Source: Stratiolaelaps scimitus | Taxonomy: Eukaryota > Arthropoda > Arachnida > Mesostigmata > Laelapidae | Direction of reading: 5' to 3' | Assembly: GCA_019614645.1 (NCBI GenBank) | Contig: JABWDB010000002.1 | Coordinates: 23,425,501 to 23,489,500 of the forward strand | DNA: 64,000 bases | In this document: piece after piece, positions 1 to 10,766 of the stretch | Layout of the letters: each line of letters opens with the position of its first letter | Position numbering within the stretch: position 1 is the stretch's first letter | The notes under the pieces: model-generated | The model's database searches: none | The model's input: the letters and a program-made list of their open reading frames with translations, nothing else | What the model was told of the DNA's origin: nothing | Translations under genes and position numbers: made by a program

Positions 1-3000
1 TTGTTCGACTACCGACGTTGTTCGACAACGAAGAGGACGCGACTAGAACGCTAACGAATCCAGCCTCTGTAACGCAACTTATCCTATTCTAACCAACCTA
101 TCTTACAAGGCCGATGCCCGGCTTCGAACCGTGCGAACGAGCCCCTTAGAACTCCCCCACTCGGTGGCTCCCAGATCCCTTCCACAGCTGTCCTCTGGCG
201 TCAGCTGGCCGCACCCTCGGTGTCGCTTCTTCTCTTCGAACGTCGTTCAGTTGCCGGTAGCGGCCAAGGCAAGAGACGGGCAAGTTTCCGTCGTTTTCGC
301 GAGGCAGGCTCGACGAGTTCTCGGCTGTCTCCGTACCGACACCAAGTAGTTCAGAGGCCAGCGCTGGTGGTGGGAAGCGCTGAGCGAAGGTGTCTGTTTC
401 GCTGTGTTGTAGAAAGGCAATGCCGACATGGGCGGCGGCCGGGATCGCACAGTAACGTTAGCGTGGCGGAAACCGAGTAGAGAGCAGGGGCGAAGGAACA
501 GCCTAAGGAAATCGTGTGAAAGAGAATCGGGTTGTTTGGTGGCCGGCCTGGCCGCTGGCTGGGTTGCTTTGCTCTGGTCTGCGTTCGTTCACTCTTCGCC
601 TCCACTCGTCGCAAACACCGATAAGAAGATGAAGAAGAAGAAGGGATCTCTTGAACCGATCTCCTCTTGAAGCGTTATCGGATATTTTAACAAACTTGAA
701 CTGCCGTTCGACTCCTCGACTGAGGCGCGTCGCGGCTGCGACTTCGATACTACTACCGAAGAGCGCACAGCTGTTCAAGCGGTACGCATCTAGGCAGTTT
801 TAGTGCATCTGCCTGTGTCTTGCTCTGCAGGGCGGCGGGAGAAGCCGAGTCAGGGTTATGAAAGAAGAAAGCCGAGAAAGGACATAACATTTTTTTAGGG
901 AAACTCAGGATCTCAGCGGAATTTTTGGGCGGTCCGAAATTAGCTGGAGGAGCGATTATTACTTAGGGTTCCGAGTTGGTTGTCGGAACTAGCTACTAGC
1001 ATGGTATTCGATTCGCATTATTCGTAACGCAGCTAAGGTCTTCTCTCGACATTTATGTTGAGGTTATATCGTAGCTGTTTTGTGCGAATGGGCAGCAGTA
1101 AGGCATGTAGTCAGTTATAAAAAAAAGAGGCAATATTTTTATGGATGCGATGATGAACTGAAAATAGGAGGTGTGTGCGATTGTTCAGAGATTAAGACGT
1201 GGACCGTCCAGCTGAGGACTCGTGGTGTCCGTCCTGATCGTGCTGCGTTATTCGTTAACTCTGAGTAATTAGAAGAACCAATTACATTGAGCGACCATCA
1301 ACAACAAATACATGGTTCTACATTGAAGCTGTAAATGGTAGTATCCAAAAATATAGCTTCCGTCGCTATGTACGACTCCCGCCAATCGATCAGGTAGCAT
1401 ATGGGCCCCGTGGCGGAAAAAACTTGCTGCACCGCACCTGTGCAGCAAGTTCCCGAATTGACTAGGCTACGACTTGATTTAAGAGATCTAGCAATTTGTC
1501 GTCGTCGTCTGTCTTTCGTTTCTGCACTTTGATTCATGCTCCCGATAGGATGATAATAATTTGCCATAATAAGCCAGATATGATGCGCATTGAACGGAGC
1601 TGTCATCCATGAGTACACCATCCCTGCGAGCTCTAGCGAAAAAATAGACAAAATAGTCGCTGAAATATATGCAGCGAAGCAATCTGCTCACTACGGTTGA
1701 GGTTGTATCTAGCTCTCATGAAACGTGAAGTGAGCATGGCAGCAAAGACGTCGTAGACAAGACGTGGTGGCGTTCTCTCGTCCGGCCGGCAAGTGAAAAC
1801 TTTTCCGTCGAGTGGAGGTAGATCTGCACGTCTGGTGGGATCGGCCAGACTCTAATCAGGGGAAGTGGATGAACTGATCGCCCCGGGCTCATCTCTTCTA
1901 TCTGTGAGTCGCGATCCTGTCGGTTACCTCGGCTCACCGAAGGTCCCCACGAAGGTAGTAGCCTCCCCCCCTGGCCGTCCCCTGGTTCATCTATCTGTAT
2001 CCTCCCTAATTTAGCAAGGAATAAGTTACCAGTTGTTCGAAGTGGTCTGACCTACGAGACGAACGGGATAAAACTTTAACACTCGCTGATGAAGAGAGCG
2101 AGTGAGTAACATCAGTCCCTCGACCGACCACTGTACATATTTTCCTGGAAGGAGATATTGAAAGCATTTACAACACGGATACAACTCCAGCTAAAGCACG
2201 AGGATTTCGCTGGTTGTTGTTCTTGTCGGTGCATTTCTATGGACAGCTGACATGCTGAAGACAGCGGTCTATCAGCGGCGCAAATGCGGACTTCTTTAGA
2301 TCGAAAAATCAGGCGAAAACATTTTCACCTCTATATATATATGTTTTCTCGCTATTCTAAGGGACAACAATAATGTTCATAACCTAACTCTAGAAAACAA
2401 ATTCATATTTAGATACGAACAGTTTTTGTTTCCATATAATGCCGACCTTGGTATTGATGGGTAGCAAAAATCCCAAATTGTCTGCCGTTAAATCAAAGTC
2501 GAATCACGTCTATGATAACACAGGCGCGACAGGCATTAGCCTTTGGTGTGTCTGACTGCCAACCGTTGTGCAAAGACATTTAACCTTAACGCCAATCCAA
2601 TGGTTTTCTTTCAGTTACTTGCGCATGCTCATAAGTACACTGCACACCGGCACCTATTTCAATTTCGGCAATTTCACATCATAATAGAGCTCCCAGAGTA
2701 GTAGGTTATACGATTAGTTAAATTCGAAAGTTGCAACACGTCGGCAGCAACACTTATACTTCAATAATTGCTGAAGTGGATTACATTTACAATGGTATCC
2801 TCGCGGTTGGCCTTCATGCACAAAGGCAGTATTTGTTCAAGGTTACAAAATGTCTTCATAGCTCTGTTTTATTGTACTACTCGAGTGGTTGTGGCCAACA
2901 TCAAACGGAAAACAAACGCTTTGAGAACAAAGCGGACACGCCCCACATACAGACCGTATAATGTTCGCATGGCGTTGTCCTCGTTGATCACGTGTATGCT

Positions 3001-3577
3001 CATGATGAAACTCACCAGAAAGTTGGACGAGCTGCGTTGACTTCGTTCGCTTGCGACACAGCAACAATAACCGCGATAGACTCACAACGATGGTAACGCC
3101 GGTCATATTACAACTAACTACGTGTGTAATTAGCATAGAGCATTCGAAAATAAACATTGCTAGATATAGTCCCATGTGGTAGCTTGGGAATTTGAGTTTC
3201 CAGCCTGTTAACCACTTCCTTCTACCAAGGCTGCCTACAACAGACTGCGTTGCCACGAACTGTACTGGCGAAGCACCCTATTATTGGCGAGCGAAAGCAA
3301 TGTCTTTCTTTAATAAAACCTACTTTTTATTTTCCAGCTTCGACAATCTTTCAGAGGTCGCCCGCTTTTCCTGAGCTGACACTGATCGCACCTGTACTGC
3401 CCGAAGGTGTAGGGTCCACCAAAGTAAAACGAAGGAATATTATCCTTGCTGGACCCTTAGTATCTTCCATGAGAAATTACCTAAATATCTAGACAGCCAG
3501 TGTCAATCTAAGCGTTGTGTTTTGTCACTTCGTTAGTTTGACGACTATACACATGACACATTAACCGGGACAAGAGT
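1..3577. other. Non-coding stretch upstream of the ACBD gene
   Basis: No coding region is supported here. The first 800 bases are moderately GC-rich and carry short open frames in several phases that contradict one another. There is a short purine run near 625-645 and a (TA)n tract at about 2330-2342. A 12-bp perfect hairpin sits at 1421-1451 and is listed separately. The longest frame is 137 codons on the minus strand at 2843-3256. It has a hydrophobic N-terminal half but no domain I recognise, and short frames overlap it on the other strand. Confidence 0.6.
1421..1451. repeat. 12-bp perfect inverted repeat (hairpin)
   Basis: The arm AACTTGCTGCAC (1421-1432) and its exact reverse complement (1440-1451) flank a 7-base spacer. 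The repeat can form a stable stem-loop in DNA or RNA. No gene or transposon end is recognisable next to it, so its role is unknown. It could be a regulatory dyad or a chance palindrome. Confidence 0.6.
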
Positions 3578-3585
3578 GAATAGAT

Positions 3586-3591
3586 TTTATT
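3586..3591 (-). promoter_or_regulatory. Polyadenylation signal of the ACBD gene
   Basis: Read on the minus strand this is a canonical AATAAA hexamer about 60 bases beyond the stop codon of the acyl-CoA-binding gene. That is a normal position for a short 3' UTR. It supports the view that the gene ends here and does not continue into a further exon. Confidence 0.55.
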
Positions 3592-3650
3592 CCAGTAGCT
3601 CACTAGCAGAAAGCAGCTGGCACGAGTTGTTCTGGGTCAAGAGAAGGTAC

Positions 3651-4061
3651 CTATCGACTATCGTTGACTAGGGCATTATAGAATTCTGGAGGCAGATCGC
3701 AGTCAGAAAATAGAGGCATAAATAGAGCGATGTGCTTCGCTTCGGCGTATGTCAACGCTTGCTTCACTTCTTCTTGCGTGGCTGTCTGTCGGAGCTTTTT
3801 AACTGTCGCGACAAACTCGCTGACGTACTTCTCCATTGCGGTCGTTTTGTCCATTGAACCGAGTGCGTTCCATGACTCGAACTTAGCGCGAGCTACAAGG
3901 TCAAAAAATGGCGGTCGCTGAGCTCTACATGGACCCACTGTTGCCTGCTTATAATAAGAATAGAAAGCCAGCTGCAATCTGTATGGCGGTATAAAACTGC
4001 CGCTCTTCGGCAGGTTTCGGATGATCTGCGCCGCGGCGTGGAACTGATCCTCGATTGACAT
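3651..4061 (-). CDS. Acyl-CoA-binding domain protein, ACBD4/5-like
   Basis: The product is 136 residues. Residues about 4-90 form an acyl-CoA-binding (ACBP) domain. Visible hallmarks are SYYKQAT (residues 35-41), AKFESWNALG (59-68) and AMEKYV (75-80). The ligand contacts of the family appear kept: Tyr34, Tyr37, Lys38, Lys60 and Tyr79, equivalent to Tyr28, Tyr31, Lys32, Lys54 and Tyr73 of bovine ACBP. The LPKSGSF start resembles the ACBD4/5 branch, whose members bind long-chain acyl-CoA and in vertebrates tether peroxisomes to the ER. Here the C-terminal membrane anchor is missing and only a 46-residue tail (91-136) follows the domain. The start is the ATG at 4061; an in-frame TTG eight codons upstream is less likely. 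The sequence GGCGCAG|GTGAAATG just before the ATG could be a 3' splice site in the 5' UTR. The domain is intact, so this is a live compact gene or a young retrocopy. It could also be an N-terminal exon, since a GTACC follows the stop codon directly. Confidence 0.82.
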   Translation of the reverse strand: MSIEDQFHAAAQIIRNLPKSGSFIPPYRLQLAFYSYYKQATVGPCRAQRPPFFDLVARAKFESWNALGSMDKTTAMEKYVSEFVATVKKLRQTATQEEVKQALTYAEAKHIALFMPLFSDCDLPPEFYNALVNDSR

Positions 4062-6565
4062 TTCACCTGCGCCAGTTTCGCACAATGAACATACATCAGG
4101 CGGATGAGAGAATATGAAAGAATATAGTAAGAGTTAAATAAAGGGTGTGTAAGCCAGGCTTAGCTATGACACTTACACACCGCGACAAAAGGATAGCCCA
4201 GATGTTGCTCCCCAGATTTTACTATTATAGAAAACCCGTGAAGCGATTTCTGTTCTGGAGAACGACGGAGGCCCATCAAAGTGCTAAATTTGCAAAAAAA
4301 AGTTGGAGAGAGCGATGTTAGAACTCAGTTGTGTTCGACAGACACTAACTGGGCTATCCTCTATCTACATCTGAGTTAGGTAGCCAAATATTAAAACTGC
4401 CGTAACTTTAACTGCTGTAAAGTTCTTCAAATGTGATATGTTTGAATGACTGAAAGCGAAACTCCGGTGCTACTTATGGTTGAGAAAAGAAATCAGAAAC
4501 ATGGGGGTGGGCTTTCCTTCTGTCGAGGGGTAAATAAAATGCTTACACTCAGTAAATAACCACTCAGTATTGAACGGTTTAATATGTCAATAGACCAAAC
4601 GAATGCATTGCAAACATCGACACGCACTGGGACAGACGAACGGATTTTTTTAACCTTCAGCTGCAGGATTCGATGCCAAGTCGCAAGCTCGTTAGTCTAA
4701 TAGACAGCCATGTCTGAAATAACTTATAAGTGTGCCTGTATTTAACAGGTTTAGTGCTTATGTTTCTACCAGACTTATACCTGACATGTTCACGGTTGGT
4801 GTGATGATGTGCGCCGATCACACTGAAGGGATGTCAACTCGTGGGATACTCTCCGTCTTGCGCAATGTAAAATGCTATTCACTGATTCTTGTGGCTTGTC
4901 TTTGATAGATTTCCACAATGTGAAGAGACAATACAGTAAAGGGTCAATCTTGCCTCTAAGTTCACAGTCCGTTTCAATCCTTGTTCACTGCTCTGAAATG
5001 GTAGCAAAATTACACCCTAAGGCTACGGTCAAATCCACAACCAAGAAACCCAGTCTCCGTATATTGCTGTTACTCAGAAATGAATGCTGACGGCTCTAAC
5101 TTCATTTGCGTCACCTAATAGTAACCACAAGCACAACAAAGTTCGTTTTCGATTATTCGCGGGCAATTATAACGAAAAAAATTGTGCTATTCACTTTTTA
5201 AATTGAAAGGTAACATTTAGATTGCTACTGATTGAGTTGAAGCACAAAATATAATTCAGAGAGATTTTGAATCTTTTTTGAATCTATTGAAAGCTCTTCT
5301 TCTAGTTACGTGTCGCACGCAATTCATCAAATGATGAATATTCACGTACATTTTGCAGTCTACTCATATCATACTGCTGTTATATGTAACATTCTCGATG
5401 TACTGTTTCAAGGCGATCAAAATAAAGCAAATATATATAAATTTGCATCTGTTCAGCTATTGATTTCCAAGATTGTGTCTGGAGGCTTGAAGGAGCTTAT
5501 TTTACTTTATATTTTTTAATGAGAGCAAGCACTGTAAACAACTCCAGTTCCGTCAATACAGCACAATTTAAAAATAATTATACTAAGAGCAACGCGAGCA
5601 CCTCTTGGAGAAAATCGCAGGGGGAGCTACGATCGCGCACAGAACTCAGACATAGCACTTCATTTTGCCGAAATCCATGGATAAATTAGTGAGATTTTGC
5701 TTTCGATCTATGCTGACACTGTGTGTGTCCGATGTGTCTGTTAATAAAACCACAAGCTGTGTTTCAACAGCATACGTGTTTCCGACGAAGCGGAAAGATG
5801 TACGTGTATTCTCAAGGGGTGGCTCTGTCTTCTAAGAAGGAGCTATTCCAGGAAGGCATCACGGCTCATATACCCGTTTAGTACCTGGCGATGGACGGCG
5901 CAAGTCCAGTGTACGTCTCGGACACGCTCAGGTTTGTGGCCACGAGACGGTTTTGGCCTCCCTTGGGAGAGGATAATAGACAAGGCAACGGATGACCACG
6001 CAGGCAGGCGGGCGTCGAGCTGTCGTCGGTTGACTCTCCATTCCCCTGAACTCAGGTATATACCCAGGTATTGTGCTATTACGCTGTAGCAGTATACAGC
6101 TTCTTTTCTTCCCTTATGCAGGTGCGAAGATTACACGCTGTCACATAGATTCCCGCATTACTTCCGAAAGAGAAAGGAGACCCAAAATTCACATTACGTT
6201 GCAACCGTTTTTCTCCTACCAAAAATAACCAGGAACGACGATATTAGTTCGAAATATTGTTGTATGCTTCAATATACTATTCTATGTTTTCAGTATCTAA
6301 CCGTAACCATGTCATTTATTTGAGTTTAATCTGCCTTTGTGGGTGTGCCACGCTTTCTTCACTAACTAGTAGGCAGCGTTTTAGAACGAACATGATATGA
6401 ATTCAGAATGAGCAATAAAACGCTTTTGTTAGTAGGAAATGGCAATCATGAAGTTGTAGAGACCTTTGCGTTCCTTTTTACAGCAAGAGAGTTCCAAAAT
6501 GCTGATCCAATGTACGGAAAACGGAGCCGCCTAGGGTTTGGAAGGCAAGAGGGAAGAGAGGCGGG
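4062..6565. other. Non-coding stretch between ACBD gene and LTR element
   Basis: No gene is supported. The sequence is AT-rich up to about 5.6 kb and more balanced after that. It holds only short open frames without protein character. The promoter of the ACBD gene should lie just above 4061, but I cannot point to a defined element. Confidence 0.55.
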
Positions 6566-6683
6566 GTTATATCATGCATTTGTAATGTCATGCATTGGAT
6601 CCGCTTAGGTAATGACGACCAGAGAACTGAGTAATAACTGACATTGGTATACTGTACTCGCATACCTTTGGGTGCTTCCCTTT
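6566..6683 (-). repeat. Downstream LTR of the Gypsy element
   Basis: This copy matches the repeat at 7503-7621 over 118 bases with about 12 differences, all substitutions. That points to an old insertion if both repeats were identical when it integrated. The internal edge carries a purine-rich AAAGGGAAG, which could be the polypurine tract. Confidence 0.7.
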
Positions 6684-6689
6684 CCTGGA

Positions 6690-6868
6690 TGCGCCCTGAC
6701 GGGACGTTTGAATAATTCATCTAGTTCAAGGTAGTCGCTGTAGCTGTCTACTGTGACCAAATATAATTTGTCGTCTCAGTTCAACTAATCGTTCAGCCCG
6801 TTGTTTTGGTCTGTATGTTTGACACGCTGTACATGCATCCATCATATTTTTCAAATCGTGTTTTGTTC
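6690..6868 (-). pseudogene. Integrase remnant of the Gypsy element
   Basis: On the minus strand one frame reads MMDACTACQTYRPKQRAE, the end of the H2C2 zinc-binding domain of retroviral-type integrases (the C-x2-C part is visible). After a frameshift a second frame reads LYLVTVDSYSDYLELDEL, the start of the catalytic core including the first acidic residue. The sequence then breaks off into the LTR, so most of the core and the C-terminal domain are deleted. Its position between gag and the downstream LTR agrees with a large internal deletion. Confidence 0.65.
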
Positions 6869-6878
6869 CGGGTCAGGA

Positions 6879-7275
6879 CACAGTGTTACTGGTACGGCGA
6901 CACGTCGCGTAATAGGTGAGTCCCCAGAACCAACTCGTCTCTCAGCATTTCCCCTTTACTGTCCCCGTATGCGCACTACTTTATCTGCTGGCTCATTCGC
7001 TCCGTGAACCCCTTGACTGTCTCAGTGTCTCCCTGTATCGTTTTTTGGAGCATGTGTCTTTGGAATATGACGTTCCTATGACGTCTATAACGCTCCGACA
7101 GGGTGTCGATGAGCGTTCTGGGAGACGGCCTCGGTTCTTCGCCTGTTTGATGAGGCGTATCGCTTGAGACCATCTCCACACCGAAGCTGTTTAGGAATAA
7201 ACGATGCGGATCCCCGAAAACTGGCCTAAAGTGAGTGATTTCTCTGCGAGGACTTTGTTTGTGTACGTCGTTCAT
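6879..7275 (-). pseudogene. Gag remnant of the Gypsy element
   Basis: An open stretch of 99 codons starts at 7275 and includes VIFQRHMLQKTIQGDTETV followed by KGFTERM. This is the pattern of the Gypsy Gag capsid region, in which an aromatic residue, a Gln and then GE/D-T/S-V-x-x-F recur. Beyond a frame break, LRDELVLGTHLLRD (about 6945-6895) matches the conserved Gag segment with an RD-x-LV-x-G core. The nucleocapsid zinc knuckle is not seen. The gene is truncated and frameshifted. Confidence 0.62.
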
Positions 7276-7487
7276 GAGCGCATAATCTTTCCAGGACTCT
7301 AAAAGATTGTCCAGTTTTCTGAACTATCACCTGCGTTGCTCATCGGTAGGGCAACGGATCTTTGGGTCGTCATCCTTTTTCTTTTTTTTTTACACTGAGA
7401 CTTAGCACGCTGTCTTGTACTCTGATCACCTTTAATTCTCCTTTATTCCGGGTGAGCACGTTTTACTTTCTCTAAAGGTCACTGTGA

Positions 7488-7502
7488 CTGTCAGCTGCGC
7501 CA
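7488..7502 (-). other. Retrotransposon primer binding site
   Basis: The minus-strand sequence TGGCGCAGCTGACAG begins directly after the CA end of the LTR. A TGG start next to the LTR is the hallmark of a site complementary to a tRNA 3' CCA end. The TGGCGCAG core would suit a serine tRNA, but that assignment is inference. Confidence 0.6.
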
Positions 7503-7621
7503 TGTTATATCATGCATTTGTAATGTCATACATTGGATCTGCTTAGGTAATGACAACCAGAGAGCTGAGTGATAACTGACATTGATTTATTGTACGCGCA
7601 TCCATTCGGGTGCTTCCCTTT
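7503..7621 (-). repeat. Upstream LTR of the Gypsy element
   Basis: This is the partner of 6566-6683. On the minus strand it ends in TATAACA directly before the primer binding site, which fixes this border well. The other border, near 7621, abuts the non-LTR remnant at 7636-8440 and is defined only by where the two repeat copies stop matching. Confidence 0.7.
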
Positions 7622-7635
7622 GTTGGAGGTTGTCT

Positions 7636-8440
7636 ATGTCGCCAAACAGGTGAGTTGCCTGGAGGGCGGCGTACTTCCATAGCTTGGCCCGTCCCGTAAG
7701 GACTACCGTGTCACACAGCGGGCTCCATCCGTAGAGTCGACACCCTGGGTCCCTTGTCCAAGGAACACCGGCGGGGCGGGGTGCTCTCACGAGCGTGTCA
7801 TTGACCATGGTGTGACCACGGGTGGTGACCGGCGCTGCGCTCGCACCACAGGCCGTGGTGACCACTCGTCACGATAGGGTGCCGGAACGGCTGTTGTGGG
7901 TCGCAACCAAAGGGGCGCCGAGGCGCAGGCCGACACAGAAGCGGAGAGATCGTCGAGTGCAGTGCCAAGGGATGCGCGTGGAGCCATGCCCCACCCAAGC
8001 TCGGTCGACCTCGTGGAGACGAGCTTGTCAGCGACGTGTGGGCCTGAGACCAGGAGGGAGTCCTGCAACTCCTCGCGGAGGACATCAGACCATACTCGCT
8101 GCCGGCTCTGCTTGTCTCGTGGAGGACCGAAGCCTTGGTGCTGGTAGGGCTCGTCCTGAGCAAATGCTGCATGCGTGCCGCAGAGAAGGAGGACCGAAGG
8201 AGGAAGAACTCCTGTGAGCCCCCAGCGGTGGCAGTCGGTCGAGCATCACTAGAGCCCTCTCGAGACAGAAGTCGAAGGGCCAGATGTCCCCGTCCGTAAG
8301 AGGGAGAAAGCCACCAGGCGGCAGATCGTGCTGGAGCAGGCAATAGGGCGCCCCAAGCCATCCTTCTTAAGGGCGAAGAGGCGGACGGAACGTCGTTGTT
8401 GTACGTCTTGTAGTCCGATAACTTCTAAAACCGCGTTCAT
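7636..8440 (-). pseudogene. Non-LTR retrotransposon, post-RT C-terminal region
   Basis: Minus-strand pieces in three frames line up in order with the region after reverse transcriptase in a widespread non-LTR retrotransposon family. In order they are EFFLLRSSFSAARMQHLLRT (about 8210-8150), RVWSDVLREELQDSLL, GGAWLHAHP, SLGTALDDLS, VGLRLGAPLVATHN (about 7940-7895), GHHGLWCERSAGHHP, MVNDTLVRA, AGVPWTRDP and GRAKLWKYAALQATHLF (about 7690-7640). In the living family these segments are one continuous protein, so at least three frameshifts separate them. I place the family from memory of its motifs; no clade name is certain. The upstream edge near 8440 is vague. The region is clearly GC-richer than the DNA on either side of the element pair. 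Confidence 0.72.
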
Positions 8441-10410
8441 GCCCATGCCAGAACATGTACTTTTTTTAGCCCAGCCAACGTTCATACACAATCCAAAGAT
8501 CAGTCTCCCACTTCCGGATCACACTGCCTTCATCTCAGACTTAAATTGCAACAATAAACATAATGATGCCAACAATTAAGACACGGTGCTCATCATATCA
8601 CCTCGAACGACGAGTACTACTTCTTGTATGGTGGTTCTCTAGTCTCAATCGAACGAGATTGTGTCGTCTGTCAGTCCGGTACCGGCAGCCGTGTCGCTGT
8701 CGGTCTGCAAGGCTGCAAGCAGACGTATTCGCTGTCGGTGGCGCCTTGGTTGGTGTCCATTTGCAGCTAGAACTATGATAGCTTTCATCAACACACGCAG
8801 TGACAGGAGACAACTTTTCTATTTTAGTCTGTTGGCCGGTCAGTTGGTTGTTAGCGGGCCGGGTCCGTTTTGTCTGTTCGGTGTCCAGCCTCGGACTCGG
8901 TCCATGACTGAGTGGATGAATGGCTGCTAGCTTGGTGGTGCCTTGAGCGGTTGTAGTGAGAGACTGGCTCGGTTGTGTGCACGTAATGGCGTCCATAACC
9001 AGACGCGGCGGGTGGATCTGTGCCACTCTGCTAGTTGAAACAGGCTGTAGCTTGTCCGTAGTAGAAACCATAGGCGGGCACCAACGGACGAGGACCCTGC
9101 TTGACTCCGCTCGGAGACCGTTAATGCGTGGACGTTTCGCGGTGCAGGCGGGGCCCGCGGCCGCGAATGCAGAAGTAGCAGCAACCAGGCAACAGAACCG
9201 ACTTCTCCAGCCAAACTCCGGTGGAGTCGGGTTGGAGATAGGCAGCCGAGACGAAGTGGCTGTGGCCACAGCTGGGAATGCTTTAGCCAGTAGGACAAGC
9301 AGCTTTCTCGGCCGACAAGCAGATGTGTTTTCGCAACAGCCTGGCTGGATCGGGTGCTCGGTCTGACCTTGCATACTTTGTGCGTAGATCTCTTCCGCAC
9401 AGTCTCACCCATACAAGGAGCACCACGAGACTCCATTACTCCAGTGTTCGACTTGAATCGTGCATTCAGTTCTATTCGAGTCATTATTCTTCACTGACAT
9501 GATACACTGAAGGCTACGGCAGAGCGTCGATTTTTAATAGTTCCGGATCGGATTGCTAGTACAGAAAAGACCACATTGTATCTATAATAGATATCAATAA
9601 ATTACAATACACACAATATTCGATTATTATTATTATTGTCATCCCTGTTTCAAACAAAGAAAACACGCCCTCATGTACATATGAAGGGGTGAAGGCTTTC
9701 GACGATTTGAATTTCGTAAAGTTTGAGGTTGCTGCTGTCTTGTTTCATATTTGCCAATGTCCTTTGGAAACAAAGGGAACATTGTATTATATAATCTACA
9801 TGTATAATATAAAAAAAGTTATTTTTGCTTGATCAAACGAATGTGTCGCACTCAATAACCTTCCACGAATACAAAATCAATGGCTGCGTGCTGACCTTTA
9901 GCCTGGCAACGTATTACGACATTGCTACCGAACATTGTTTACATGTGGATATTTTCCATGCGTTTTAAGAACACGGAATAGACTTAATATCACAGCATGC
10001 TTTTAATTTATGGACATACAAATGAACGGTTTCGCTACACTTTGTCATGGTGATAGGGCAGAGCTGTCTCGTTTAATGGTAACTATAAAATGATTATTTA
10101 TAATTGAAATGTTCATTCAAACGACTCAAACATCGAACGATGATAACACAAGATACACATTTAATAATGACTCATAGTGAACACTGGAATGGTCTGTTGG
10201 CTCCAAATTGACGAAACCCATGCAAAGTCAACCACTGTCGAGCGGTTTGTTCATTTTGTCATCGTGTCTTTCGTACGAAAATTCGCCAGCGCATTCGACT
10301 ACGGCCGTTCCATATAAAAGCGTGTGGCCTATGAAAACGATTTGTTATTATTATTATTACTATGTACATTGCTGTTGGGTCCTAGCGAAAAACCCGAATG
10401 ATATAACAAA

Positions 10411-10599
10411 ATGATCGACTCGAGTACTGGTTCAGCCGTAATGGAAATACTGACCATTTTTCGCGCTGTCCAACTGAGCGCTGCGTTTTTGCTGTTCCTT
10501 TTAGGGAGCTACAACTACTTCAATTGCCAGTACTACACGAGATATTGCAAGACATTTGTTCTTGATCTCGACGACGACAATACGCTGTTCACATTTTGA
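10411..10599 (+). CDS. Possible 62-residue membrane microprotein
   Basis: This short frame has an ATG, one clear hydrophobic segment (about residues 17-36, containing AVQLSAAFLLFLLGSYNYF) and a polar tail ending in a DLDDDN stretch. The layout, a short N-terminus, one membrane segment and an acidic tail, is that of a small single-pass protein. No family is recognised, and no promoter or polyadenylation signal can be tied to it. A chance frame is quite possible. Confidence 0.2.
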   Translation: MIDSSTGSAVMEILTIFRAVQLSAAFLLFLLGSYNYFNCQYYTRYCKTFVLDLDDDNTLFTF

Positions 10600-10748
10600 C
10601 TCGAAATGGACCTCATTCTCCGTCTTTTTCCCTGCCTCTATCGGCTCCGGTCGCTATCGACGTTTCATTGTACTCGCGTAGTGTCCGGCGGGACGACGTC
10701 GGCGGTCGTCTCCATGCGCTCCTGTATTTGATGGCGACATTCGCCAGA

Positions 10749-10766
10749 AGCAGCAGCAGCAGCAGC
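10749..10766. repeat. (CAG)n/(AGC)n microsatellite
   Basis: There are about six AGC units in a GC-rich stretch. A similar tract lies at 25718-25734. Confidence 0.8.

Larger units (their letters stand above)
6566..7621 (-). mobile_element. Internally deleted Gypsy-type LTR retrotransposon
   Basis: Two direct repeats of about 118 bases (6566-6683 and 7503-7621, about 90% identical) bracket roughly 820 bases of internal sequence. Read on the minus strand, the upstream repeat ends in TATAACA. It is followed immediately by TGGCGCAGCTGACAG, which fits a primer binding site. A gag remnant comes next, then a piece of integrase, then the second repeat. This is the order expected for a Ty3/Gypsy element. 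Protease, reverse transcriptase and RNase H are gone, so the copy cannot move by itself. Short LTRs and a TGGCGCAG-type primer site are known in the mag branch of Gypsy elements; assigning this copy there is inference. The outer repeat border is uncertain because both copies begin with the purine-rich AAAGGGAAGCACCC, and no target-site duplication is visible. Confidence 0.75.

Noticed and set aside
2690..2720. let-7-like string (GAGTAGTAGGTTATACGATT)
   Set aside because: It has a deletion and several mismatches in and near the seed compared with let-7, and the flanks do not fold into a hairpin.
8598..9374. Longest frame in the window (258 codons, minus) as a gene
   Set aside because: It lies in GC-rich DNA where frames of 136 and 185 codons are open on the other strand or in another phase. 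The product is low-complexity and has no domain.
9989..10010. TATCACAGC seed of the miR-2/13 family (also at about 48386)
   Set aside because: No complementary arm lies within 80 bases at either place, so no precursor can form.
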